DNA from: Amorphophallus konjac | Taxonomy: Eukaryota > Streptophyta > Magnoliopsida > Alismatales > Araceae | Direction: 5' to 3' | Assembly (NCBI GenBank): GCA_022559845.1 | Contig: CM040121.1 | Span: 565,800,140 to 565,864,139 of the forward strand | Length of the DNA stretch: 64,000 nt | Shown: positions 10,994 through 20,698 of the stretch, in pieces | Numbering within the stretch: position 1 is the stretch's first letter | Layout of the letters: every line of letters starts with the position of its first letter | Translations under genes and position numbers: made by a program | The notes under the pieces: model-generated | What the model saw: only the letters and a program-made list of their open reading frames with translations | Told to the model about the DNA's origin: nothing | Databases searched by the model: none

Positions 10994-13406
10994 TGTAATA
11001 TCCCGGATCTTTCGGATCCTTCTTCGTGGGTCCCGGATCTAGTTTTCGGAGCGTCCGGCTCCGTTGTGTCCGAGATTTCGTTTCGGACATCTTTCGTGTT
11101 CGGATCGGCGCGATCCGGAGTTGTTTCGGAGGCCCGAAGGCGTTCCGCGGCTTTTCCGCGTGTGTTTTCCGATTCCCGGTGTGTGTTTCGGCTTTTCCTT
11201 CGGAAGCTCGCTGCGGGCGAACCGGGCGGTTCCCCCAGGCACGAGTGGTACCGTTGCGATCGGTGCATTCCGAGGATTCCGGAAATATATTTTTCTATTT
11301 TTTGATATTTTTCTGAAAATTCGGATTTTCTATATAGCCCTAATTCTTTTCTTTTTCTTTTTCTCCTTTCTTTTTCTTCTTCTTCCTCTTCCTCCGTTTC
11401 TTCCCACCGTGACACCCTCCTCTCTCCCTCTCTCCCATTCGGGCGTAACGAACCCCTCTCCGGCTGCGGACGGCGGCGGGGCGACGGCGCGGACGCGTGG
11501 GCGACGGTGAGGCGATCTCGTGGACATGCGGCGAGCGTGGGAAGCGTGGGGAGTTCGTGAAGCTTCGAGCATTCTTCGTGATTCGTGATCGATCCGGCGG
11601 AGCATTCGCTCCATTGAGGTAGGGTGACGTTCCTTAGCCTCATGCTGATCTTTTCCGCGATTTATAGGCCGCGGGGAGGCCGAGAGGGGATCGTTTGAGC
11701 ATTTTTGGGTTTTTCCATGATTTGGGGAGAGCTCGCCCGATCTATGGATTTGATGCATGATTTCGTGTTTTGATGGGCTAGAATCATGCTAGGGGTCCCC
11801 AGGGGTCTTCCCCTTTTTTTTCCCCCTCTCCTATGGAGGCATGGGGGCGTGGTTAGAATTTTTGGGCGTTCTTACCATTTTCGGCCGCGGACTGAGAACG
11901 CGCTATACTCCAGTAGCGCGTTCTTGGAGGTCGCGCTGCCCCGACCGAGCGCGTTCATCGGAGAAGATGAACAGGAGGCGGTTCCTGTCGCGCTATGGGG
12001 TCATAGCGCGATCATCCTTGTCGCGCTAGGAGGACCTAGCGCGATGGTCCTTATCGCGCTAGGGTTCCCTAGCGCGATGGTCCCTGTCGCACTAGGGAGA
12101 CCTAGCGCGATCTTCCCTGTTGCGCTAGGGTTCCCTAGCGCGTTCTTCCGTGTCGTGCTAGGTGTCCCTAGCGCGATTTGGCTGTTGTTGGGTGTTCCCC
12201 TTGGGCCGTGTGTGCGTCCCGGGCACCCCGTGGAGTTCCGTGACCGTGTCTTTGGTGTCCGAAGGTTCCGTTTGCCTTGGTCATGCGTTTGGCCGTGGGC
12301 GGTGAGTCCGTTTTTCTCCGACTGTGGCCACCGTGCGACGGGGCTGGTGCATGGGGTGATTCCCACACGTTGTCGGTTTCGGACGTCGTTTTCCGTTGAC
12401 TCGAGAGTCTACTCCTTCAGTGACCCTCCACTAGTCGTAGCCCACCAGTACGAGGTGCTGGTCTCACCTGGGAGTGGTGTACGGGCACCCACCTTTCGAG
12501 ACGGTTTGTGGACCGGTTCCCGTAGGCCCCTCGTCGGTAGCCAAAGTCCGGCTACGGGGGAAAACCGGTCAGAGGACCAGACCTAGTGACGCAAGGTCTG
12601 TGTGTGCACACGTGGTTGGGGGCGGTTGGACCCACGTCGACGGGCGTGACCCCAGCTAGTTACTTGTTGTGAGTTACTTGTACGGTGTTTGCACCTCGGG
12701 TAGGACCTACCACGTCAGGCAGTTCACCTGCGGTGCGGTGTAAGACGTCAGAGGACGCTACCGGCTGTGCTTCTAGTGGGTGGTACTCCTGTCGAGTACG
12801 GAGTGTCAGACTGTCAGTCGTGTGTTTCTGACCTTCAGGTTTTACGATTCGACCGTTGGTTTCGGTCTTCTCGTACCGTGGCACGTGTGTCGGTTTGCGT
12901 GCCGTTAGGGTCTAGTTCTGTAGAGTGCAGGGCTTTCCTTTCCGAGGTACTTTTCTACCGCTAGAGTAGTGGTTTCTCGTTTTACGAGGTAGGGTTCGAG
13001 TGATCCCTACTGAGTCTTGTTCCGAGACTCATTCCCTGCGTGTTTTCACCGTGTTTCAGGTGAGGCGCCACCTTCGGGGAGCGCGTCAGGAGCGCATCGT
13101 GGTGCGGGTGCCCAGAGGTAGTGCCAGAGGTCTGAGCCGGGGGATGCCCCGTGTAGCTGTACTTTTCTTTCTTGCCACTGTACTAGTCGTGGACTGTTGT
13201 CGTGGTTATTTTATTTTGTGGACCATGTAAATTGTTATCTTATTTCCTGCTTAATATTATAACTGTTTAATTTCTGCAATTACTTGTGATAACTATGTAG
13301 TTTCCACACCATCCTTTTAACCCTTCCGAGTCTTCGGACTCGTGGGTGGCGGTGCGAGTCTCGGGTTATCGGGCCTTCCCGGTAATCGGATTCTCGGGTC
13401 GTTACA
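10994..13406 (+). repeat. 5' LTR of the Tekay element
   Basis: Boundaries come from identity with 18292-20698 and from the TG...CA ends. A TATA-like box TATATAG lies at 11331-11337, followed by a pyrimidine-rich stretch to about 11430. A tandem hairpin array lies at 11895-12175, downstream of the box and so probably transcribed. Confidence 0.95.
11895..12175 (+). repeat. Array of tandem hairpins (33-bp period) in the LTR
   Basis: Seven or eight successive short stem-loops. Examples are TCGCGCTAGG with CCTAGCGCGA around a 4-base loop, and GAACGCGCTA with TAGCGCGTTC around 8 bases. Five or six follow a 33-bp period. Loops vary (GGGT, AGGA, GTTC, GAGA, TGTC) while stems stay paired, sometimes through G-T pairs. 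The copy in the 3' LTR is at 19187-19467. Because 33 is a multiple of three, the array creates long open frames with an 11-residue repeat, which I do not regard as coding. Confidence 0.85.
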
Positions 13407-13408
13407 GC

Positions 13409-13420
13409 TGGTATCAGAGC
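13409..13420 (+). other. Primer binding site (initiator tRNA-Met)
   Basis: TGGTATCAGAGC begins two bases after the 5' LTR. It is the standard complement of the 3' end of plant initiator tRNA-Met, used to prime minus-strand synthesis. Confidence 0.95.
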
Positions 13421-13571
13421 GCGGTTGTGGAATTACATGAGAATCATAGGTAATTGTAGTGGTCCACTAGTCCACAACGATGATGTACATGTGACGCTGG
13501 CATTGGGCACCGCGTGTTTTATTCTGACATTGCCGTTTTCGTGTTTTCTGTCTTGTGCTTCAGGAGCGAGG

Positions 13572-14780
13572 ATGGCGCCGAGGAGGAGTTCTCGCTCTTA
13601 GCAGGGGCAGTCGGCTGGAGGTCAGGAGATCCAGCAGGGGGTCCAGAGGGACCAGGAGGAGCATAGCAGAGTTCCGGGAGCTACCGAGGCCGCGGATGCT
13701 GCGAGAGCTCCGGGGGCTGAGGATTTCTTCCGTGGCATGTACCATCTCATGTCTCAGCAGTTTGGCGGAGAGGCTGCTGAGGGCTCGTCAGTCAGGGGTG
13801 GGCCAGGCCGAGCGGTGAGGGACTTCATGCAGTTCCATCCACCTTACTTTAGCGGCCAGGCAGACCCTGATGCGGCTCGAGATTGGCTTGATGAGATGGA
13901 GCGGGTGTTCAGTTCTGCGAAGAGTACTGCCGAGGACAGAGTGGTGTTGGCCTACAACCAGTTGCAGGGTACGGCTCGGAGGTGGTGGTCTTCCGAGTGG
14001 AAGACGTCCTTTCAGCTTCGTCCACTTGAGCAGGTCGAGTGGGATGACTTTGTCAGTGCTTTCGAGCGTACGTACTGTCCAGACGTCGTTGCTACGCAGC
14101 GGATGCGGGAGTTTCTGGAGCTGGTGCAGGGTGACATGTCCGTGTTGCAGTACAGGGCCCGATTTGTCGAGCTGGGTCGGTACGCACCTCATATCATGGA
14201 GCATGAGAGGGTGAGGACCACGTAGTTTGTATAGGGCTTGAGGCTGGAGCTGAGGCACCATTTGATCGCGAATGGGGCCACTGATCTAGAGACGGCGTCT
14301 CGTGTTGCGATTTCCTTGGAGATGGATATGCAGAGGACTCGAGGACCGATCAGCCAGGGGCAGTCCTTGTCAGGTCGCAACCAGCAGTAGGGTTCCTTCC
14401 AGCATGCGTCGGGTGGTTCAGGAGTACCGGCATCGGCAGCTTCGGTGACAGGATCTGCGTCCTTTGGCTCGAAGGTCAAGAAGTTCTTGAAGAAGAATTT
14501 CCGTAAGAAGTCCAAGGATCAAGGGCAGGCTTCATCGGGCAGTGTACAACAGCCGTTTCCTTTGCAGCGTCAGGGATCGGTGGGTGGATCGCGAGGACCT
14601 TGTCCACGGTGTGGTGGGACCCACCCAGGCAGGCAGTGCACGGCGCCGATCATCTGTTTTCGGTGTGACCAGCCAGGGCATATGGCGCGTGACTGTCCTC
14701 AGAGGCCGCCGCAGCAGCAGGTTCCCCAGCAGCAGCAGTAGCAACAGGGACAGTATCCGCCGCTACCCAGGTCAGCTAGT
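13572..14780 (+). pseudogene. gag of the Tekay element, five TAG stops
   Basis: Gag builds the cytoplasmic particle in which the element's RNA is copied. The frame begins at ATG 13572 and is continuous with pol. It contains the retrotransposon gag core (WLDEMERVF, then WWSSEW, YCPDV and LVQGDMSVLQY, about 13880-14150), a basic stretch with repeated Lys around 14470-14520, and a CCHC knuckle (CFRCDQPGHMARDC) at about 14656-14697. In-frame stops are at 13599, 14223, 14232, 14388 and 14739. All five are TAG, each where CAG (Gln) is a plausible ancestor. No frameshift is needed to read through to pol. As it stands a full Gag cannot be made without stop suppression. Confidence 0.88.
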
Positions 14781-17700
14781 GTGGGAGGCAGGCAGAGGGC
14801 TCGAGGCCAGATCACGCACATGACCAGGGCAGAGGCAGTGGCGTCGCAGCTCGTGGAAGGTACCGTTCAGATTTTGGGTTGTGCGGCTCGAGTTTTGTTC
14901 GATTCTAGCGCGTCTCATTCGTTTATTTCGGAGGATTTCGCGTCGAGCGTCGAGGAGCCGGTGACCCAGTTGTCCTGTGATTTGGCAGTGGAGTTGCCTT
15001 CGGGTGACTTTATGGTCACTCCGTATTGCTTCGACCAGGTTCCGGTGTGGATCAATGGGCGGAGTATGCCAGGCAGGTTGTATGCGTTGCAGCTTCGGGA
15101 TTATGACGTGATTCTAGGCATGGATTGGCTCGAGACTCATGGAGCGGTTGTGGATTGTGGAATGAAGAGGGTCTACTTCCAGCATCCGATCAAGAGGACC
15201 TTCTATTTCCAAGGTATCCGTTCCGCCTCTTCTCGATTCCTTATCTCTGCTATTCGAGCCCGTCGATTGCTTGATTCCGGTTGTCAGGGTTTTCTCGCGT
15301 CTGTGGTTGTGTCTGACCGCATGGAGCCGGATGTCGAGGACATTGCGGTGGTGTGCGAGTTTCCCGACGTTTTTCCCGAGGAGTTGCCTGGATTACCTCC
15401 CCGGCGGGAGATCGATTTCGTGATCGAGGTTGTGCCTGGTACGGGACCTTTGGCGAAGGCTCCCTACCGTATGGCCCCCGCTGAGTTGAGGGAGTTGAGG
15501 GCGCAGTTGCAGGAACTGTTGGCCAAGGGGTACATTCGTCCTAGTTTTTCCCCTTGGGGTGCGCCCGTATTGTTTGTGAAGAAGAAGGACGGTAGTCTGC
15601 GGTTGTGCATTGACTATCGGCAGCTGAATGAAGTGACCATCAAGAACAAGTATCCGTTGCCGCGGATCGATGATTTGTTCGACCAGCTTCAGTCTGCGCG
15701 AATGTTCTCGCGTATTGATTTGCGGTCCGGTTACTATCAGCTGAGGATTCGCGAGTCCGATGTGGAGAAGACTGCATTCAGTTCGAGGTACGGGCATTAT
15801 GAGTTTCTGGTGATGCCGTTTGGACTCACCAATGCCCCAGCTGCCTTTATGGACTTGATGCAGAGGGTGTTTCATCCGTATTTGGACCAGTTCGTGGTCA
15901 TCTTTGTGGATGACATCCTTGTTTATTCGCAGTCTGCTGAGGAGCATGCGTACCATTTGAGTGTGGTACTGCAGACGTTGCGAGATCACCAGTTGTATGC
16001 GAAGCTCAGCAAGTGCGAGTTTTGGCTCAGTGAGGTGCACTTTCTGGGGCACGTGATTTCTGGTGATGGCATTTCCGTGGATCCCGCCAAGGTCGAGGCT
16101 GTGATGCAATGGCCGAGGCCGAGGTCGGTGACGGAGATCCGGAGTTTCTTGGGGCTTGCGGGTTATTATCGCCGGTTTATCCAGGATTTTTCTCGCATTG
16201 CGACCCCGATGACGAGGCTCACGCGGAAGGATGTGCCTTTCGTTTGGTCCGAGGAGTGTGAGCAGAGCTTCAGGGAACTGAAGAGATTACTCACCTCGGC
16301 TCCGGTGTTGGTTTTACCTTCTGGATCGGGAGGTTTTGTGGTGTGTACAGATGCTTCCGGCGTCGGATTGGGTGCTGTTCTGATGCAGCATGGTAGAGTG
16401 GTGGCTTATGCATCTCGGCAGCTAAAGCCCCATGAGGAGAACTACCCTACCCATGACCTTGAGTTGGCGGCGGTGATCTTCGCGCTGAAGATCTGGAGGC
16501 ATTATCTGTATGGTGAGAAGTTCGAGGTGTTCACTGACCATCAGAGTTTGAGGTACGTGTTCTCGCAGAGAGATCTGAACCTCAGACAAAGGCGTTGGAT
16601 GGAGTTCATGAAGGACTATGACTTCACCCTATCTTATCAGCCGGGCAAGATGAATATCGTTGCCGATGTCTTGAGTCGGAAGGTGGCGGTCAGTACTTTG
16701 ATGCTGAGGAAGTGGAGGCTCTGGGAACAGGTGCCCGAAGTTTCTTTCAGGCTCAAGATTCCCCAGGAGCGAGGGTTGGCAGTGCTTGCGAGTCTGACTG
16801 TCACTCCTGCTATCCGTCGTCAGGTGACAGAGGCTCAGCATGCGGACCCTGAGTTGCCCCGGACTCTTGCGATGGCTGACGTAGAGCTCGGCGAGGACGG
16901 TGCTGTGAGGTTTCGTGGCAGGTTGTACGTCCCAGCGGAGGAGCAGGTTCGTCGTGCGGTGTTACGCGAGGCTCATGGGAGCAGGTACACTGTGCACCCG
17001 GGTGCGACGAAGATGTATCGGAACTTACGGAGGCAGTTTTGGTGGCCTGGCATGAAGAGAGATGTCGCCGAATTTGTGGCCAGGTGCCTGATCTGTCAGC
17101 AGGTGAAGGCGGAGCATCAGCGACCAGGAGGTACTCTCCAGCCCTTGGATGTTCCTGCTTGGAAGTGGGACCATGTGACCACGGATTTCGTGGTGGGATT
17201 GCCGAGGACCCCGAGTGGGCAGGACAGTATTTGGTTGCTGGTGGATCGGCTGACGAAGGTGACGCGGTTGTTACCGGTCAAGGTCAGCTGGAGCGTGTCT
17301 AAGTTGGCTTGCCTTTATGTGGAGCGGATTGTGCCGTTGCATGGGATTCCCATTTCGATCGTGTCGGATCGGGATCTGCGCTTCACTTCTGGATTCTGGA
17401 GGAGTTTCCAGCGAGCTCTTGGCACGGAGTTGGCGTTTAGCTCGGCGTATCATCCTCAGTTAGATGGTCAGTCTGAGAGGACCATTCAAACTTTGGAGGA
17501 CATGCTGAGATCTTGCTGCTTGGAGTGGCAGGGGGGTTGGATTCATCACCTACCGTTGGTGGAGTTTGCCTATAACAACAGCTATCATTCGAGCATCGGC
17601 ATGGCTCCTTATGAGGCATTGTATGGGCGTCCTTGTCGGACTCCACTTGATTGGTTTGAGGTGGGTGAGCGTGTTTTGACGGGATCGGAATTGGTGCAGC

Positions 17701-18224
17701 AATGTGTGGATGTTGTGCACCTGGTTCGTCAAAACATGTTGGCGGCCCAGAGTCGGCAGAAGAGCTATGCTGACCGTAGGAGGCAGCCCCTCGAGTTCGC
17801 CGTGGGCGATCATGTGTTCTTGAGAGTTTCTCCGATGAAGGGGGTGATGCGTTTTGGACGGCGTGGGAAGCTGAGTCCCCGCTACATTGGTCCTTTCGCG
17901 ATTGTGGAGCGCATCGGTGAGGTCGCTTACCGATTGCAGTTACCCTCTGAGTTGGCGTCGGTGCATGACATGTTCCACGTCTCGATGTTGCGGAAGTATA
18001 TGCCCGATGACTCTCATGTGCTCGAGTTTTCTGTTTGGCCTGAGGTGACTCCAGATCTTTCTCTCCCAGAGTTTCCGATCCGCGTGGAGGATAGGCGAGA
18101 GCAGCGCCTGCGGAACAAGGTCATTCCCTTGGTAAAGGTCATGTGGCAACGACACTCTGGTGGTGAGGCTTCGTGGGAACGTGAGGACGAGATGCGTCAG
18201 CAGTTCCCGTATCTGTTTGAGTGA
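14781..18224 (+). CDS. Ty3/gypsy pol polyprotein (protease, RT, RNase H, integrase, chromodomain-like)
   Basis: An open frame of 1147 codons, continuous in frame with gag; the marked ATG is simply the first after the last gag stop. Order: aspartic protease at about residues 33-55 ([10 protein letters not shown]), reverse transcriptase with [11 protein letters not shown] and the catalytic FVDD, RNase H ([11 protein letters not shown], then FTDHQSLRY), and integrase. The integrase has an H-H-C-C finger (ending CLICQQ), the acidic triad in TTDF, SDRD and GQSERT, and a GPF-like segment. It ends in a chromodomain-like tail. The protease motif reads D-S-S where the family has D-T/S-G, so the Gly beside the catalytic Asp is changed, probably by G-to-A. 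RT, RNase H and integrase look intact by motif. Confidence 0.93.
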   Translation: MGGRQRARGQITHMTRAEAVASQLVEGTVQILGCAARVLFDSSASHSFISEDFASSVEEPVTQLSCDLAVELPSGDFMVTPYCFDQVPVWINGRSMPGRLYALQLRDYDVILGMDWLETHGAVVDCGMKRVYFQHPIKRTFYFQGIRSASSRFLISAIRARRLLDSGCQGFLASVVVSDRMEPDVEDIAVVCEFPDVFPEELPGLPPRREIDFVIEVVPGTGPLAKAPYRMAPAELRELRAQLQELLAKGYIRPSFSPWGAPVLFVKKKDGSLRLCIDYRQLNEVTIKNKYPLPRIDDLFDQLQSARMFSRIDLRSGYYQLRIRESDVEKTAFSSRYGHYEFLVMPFGLTNAPAAFMDLMQRVFHPYLDQFVVIFVDDILVYSQSAEEHAYHLSVVLQTLRDHQLYAKLSKCEFWLSEVHFLGHVISGDGISVDPAKVEAVMQWPRPRSVTEIRSFLGLAGYYRRFIQDFSRIATPMTRLTRKDVPFVWSEECEQSFRELKRLLTSAPVLVLPSGSGGFVVCTDASGVGLGAVLMQHGRVVAYASRQLKPHEENYPTHDLELAAVIFALKIWRHYLYGEKFEVFTDHQSLRYVFSQRDLNLRQRRWMEFMKDYDFTLSYQPGKMNIVADVLSRKVAVSTLMLRKWRLWEQVPEVSFRLKIPQERGLAVLASLTVTPAIRRQVTEAQHADPELPRTLAMADVELGEDGAVRFRGRLYVPAEEQVRRAVLREAHGSRYTVHPGATKMYRNLRRQFWWPGMKRDVAEFVARCLICQQVKAEHQRPGGTLQPLDVPAWKWDHVTTDFVVGLPRTPSGQDSIWLLVDRLTKVTRLLPVKVSWSVSKLACLYVERIVPLHGIPISIVSDRDLRFTSGFWRSFQRALGTELAFSSAYHPQLDGQSERTIQTLEDMLRSCCLEWQGGWIHHLPLVEFAYNNSYHSSIGMAPYEALYGRPCRTPLDWFEVGERVLTGSELVQQCVDVVHLVRQNMLAAQSRQKSYADRRRQPLEFAVGDHVFLRVSPMKGVMRFGRRGKLSPRYIGPFAIVERIGEVAYRLQLPSELASVHDMFHVSMLRKYMPDDSHVLEFSVWPEVTPDLSLPEFPIRVEDRREQRLRNKVIPLVKVMWQRHSGGEASWEREDEMRQQFPYLFE

Positions 18225-18278
18225 GTCTTTCTCTTCTTTCCCCTTGGGTTGTTCTCAATTTCGAGGACGAAATTCCTT

Positions 18279-18290
18279 AAGGGGGGAGGG
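18279..18290 (+). other. Polypurine tract of the Tekay element
   Basis: AAGGGGGGAGGG ends one base before the 3' LTR and primes plus-strand synthesis. The preceding TTTCGAGGACGAAATTCC is a usual neighbour of this tract in Tekay/Del elements. Confidence 0.92.
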
Positions 18291-18291
18291 C

Positions 18292-20698
18292 TGTAATATC
18301 CCGGACCTTTCGGATCCTTCTTCGTGGGTCCCGGATCTAGTTTTCGGAGCGTCCTGCTCCGTTGTGTCCGAGATTTCGTTTCGGACATCTTTCGTGTTCG
18401 GATCGGCGCGATCCGGAGTTGTTTCGGAGGCCCGGAGGCGTTCCGCGGCTTTTCCGCGTGTGTTTTCCGATTCCCGGTGTGTGTTTCGGCTTTTCCTTCG
18501 AAAGCTCGCTGCGGGCGAACCGGGCGGTTCCCCCAGGCACGAGTGGTACCGTTGCGATCGGTGCGTTCCGAGGATTCCGGAAATGTATTTTTCTATTTTT
18601 TGATATTTTTCCAAAAATTCGGATTTTCTATATAGCCCTAATTCTTTTCTTTTTCTCCTTTCTCTTTCTTCTTCTTCCTCTTCCTCCGTTTCTTCCCACC
18701 GTGACACCCTCCTCTCTCCCTCTCTCCCATTCGGGCGCAACGAACCCCTCTCCGGCTGCGGACGGCGGCGGGGCGACGGCGCGGACGCGTGGGCGACGGT
18801 GAGGCGATCTCGTGGGCGTGCGGCGAGCGTGGGAAGCGTGGGGAGTTCGTGAAGCTTCGAGCATTCTTCGTGATTCGTGATCGATCCGGCGGAGCATTCG
18901 CTCCATTGAGGTAGGGTGACGTTCCTTAGCCTCATGCTGATCTTTTTCGCGATTTATAGGCCGCGGGGAGGCCGAGATGGGATCGTTTGAGCGTTTTTGG
19001 GTTTTTCCATGATTTGGGGAGAGCTCGCCCGATCTATGGATTTGATGCATGATTTCGTGTTTTGATGGCCTAGAATCATGCTAGGGGTCCCCAGGGGTCT
19101 TCCCCTTTGTTTTCCCCCTCTCCTATGGAGGCATGGGGGTGTGGTTAGAATTTTTGGGCGTTCTTAGCGTTTTCGGCCGCGGACTGAGAACGCGCTATAC
19201 TCCAGTAGCGCGTTCTTGGAGGTCGCGCTGCCCCGACCGAGCGCGTTCATCGGAGAAGATGAACAGGAGGCGGTTCCTGTCGCGCTATGGGGTCATAGCG
19301 CGATCATCCTTGTCGCGCTAGGAGGACCTAGCGCGATGGTCGTTGTCGCACTAGGGTTCCCTAGCGCGATGGTCCCTGTCGCGCTAGGGAGACCTAGCGC
19401 GATCTTCCCTGTTGCGCTAGGGTTCCCTAGCGCGTTCTTCCGTGTCGCGCTAGGTGTCCCTAGCGCGATTTGGCTGTTGTTGGGTGTTCCCCTTGGGCCG
19501 TGTGTGCGTCCCGGGCACCCCGTGGAGTTCCGTGACCGTGTCTTTGGTGTCCGGAGGTTCCGTTTGCCTTGGTCATGCGTTTGGCCGTGGGCGGTGAGTC
19601 CGTTTTTCTCCGACTGTGGCCACCGTGCGACGGGGCTGGTGCGTGGGGTGATTCCCACACGTTGTCGGTTTCGGACGTCGTTTTCCGTTGACTCGAGAGT
19701 CTACTCCTTCAGTGACCCTCCACTAGTCGTAGCCCACCAGTACGAGGTGCTGGTCTCACCTGGGAGTGGTGTACGGGCACCCACCTTTCGAGACGGTTTG
19801 TGGACCGGTTCCCGTAGGCCCCTCGTCGGTAGCCAAAGTCCGGCTACGGGGGAAAATCGGTCAGAGGACCAGACCTAGTGACGCAAGGTCTGTGTGTGCA
19901 CACGTGGTTGGGGGCGGTTGGACCCACGTCGACGGGCGTGACCCCAGCTAGTTACTTGTTGTGAGTTACTTGTACGGTGTTTGCATCTCGGGTAGGACCT
20001 ACCACGTCAGGCGGTTCACCTGCGGTGCGGTGTAAGACGTCAGGGGACGCTACCGGCTGTGCTTCTAGTGGGTGGTACTCCAGTCGAGTACGGAGTGTCA
20101 GACTGTCAGTCGTGTGTTTCCGACCTTCAGGTTTTACGATTCGACCGTTGGTTTCGGTCTTCTCGTACCGTGGCACGTGTGTCGATTTACGTGCCGTTAG
20201 GGTCTAGTTCTGTAGAGTGCAGGGCTTTCCTTTCCGAGGTACTTTTCTACCGCTAGAGTAGTGGTTTCTCGTTTTACGAGGTAGGGTTCGAGTGATCCCT
20301 ACTGAGTCTTGTTCCGAGACTCATTCCCTGCGTGTTTTCACCGTGTTTCAGGTGAGGCGCCACCTTCGGGGAGCGCGTCAGGAGCGCATCGTGGTGCGGG
20401 TGCCCAGAGGTAGTGCCAGAGGTCTGAGCCGGGGGATGCCCCGTGTAGCTGTACTTTTCTTTCTTGTCACTGTACTAGTCGTGGACTGTTGTCGTGGTTA
20501 TTTTATTTTGTGGACCATGTAAATTGTTATCTTATTTCCTGCTTAATATTATAACTGTTTAATTTCTGCAATTACTTGTGATAACTATGTAGTTTCCACA
20601 CCATCCTTTTAACCCTTCCGAGTCTTCGGACTCGTGGGTGGCGGTGCGAGTCTCGGGTTATCGGGCCTTCCCGGTAATCGGATTCTCGGGTCGTTACA
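18292..20698 (+). repeat. 3' LTR of the Tekay element
   Basis: Near-identical copy of 10994-13406, with TATATAG at 18629-18635 and the hairpin array at 19187-19467. Ends TCGTTACA and is followed by the CCTGG target duplication. Several differences from the 5' copy restore or weaken stem pairing in the array. Confidence 0.95.

Larger units (their letters stand above)
10994..20698 (+). mobile_element. Tekay-type Ty3/gypsy LTR retrotransposon
   Basis: A complete element of 9705 bp with an identical 5-bp target duplication CCTGG at 10989-10993 and 20699-20703. It has 2413- and 2407-bp LTRs starting TGTAATATCC and ending CGTTACA, a primer site for initiator tRNA-Met, gag and pol in one frame, and a polypurine tract. 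The order protease, RT, RNase H, integrase and a C-terminal chromodomain-like tail ([13 protein letters not shown]) fits a chromovirus of the Tekay/Del lineage. LTRs differ at roughly 35-40 positions by eye (about 1.5%), so insertion is fairly recent. It sits inside the hAT transposase gene, which must be older. Confidence 0.95.

Noticed and set aside
11786..12586. 266-codon open frame with an 11-residue repeat in the 5' LTR (and its partner 19216-19878)
   Set aside because: The 33-bp hairpin array keeps any frame open. It lies wholly in an LTR, the other LTR opens elsewhere, and no domain is recognisable.
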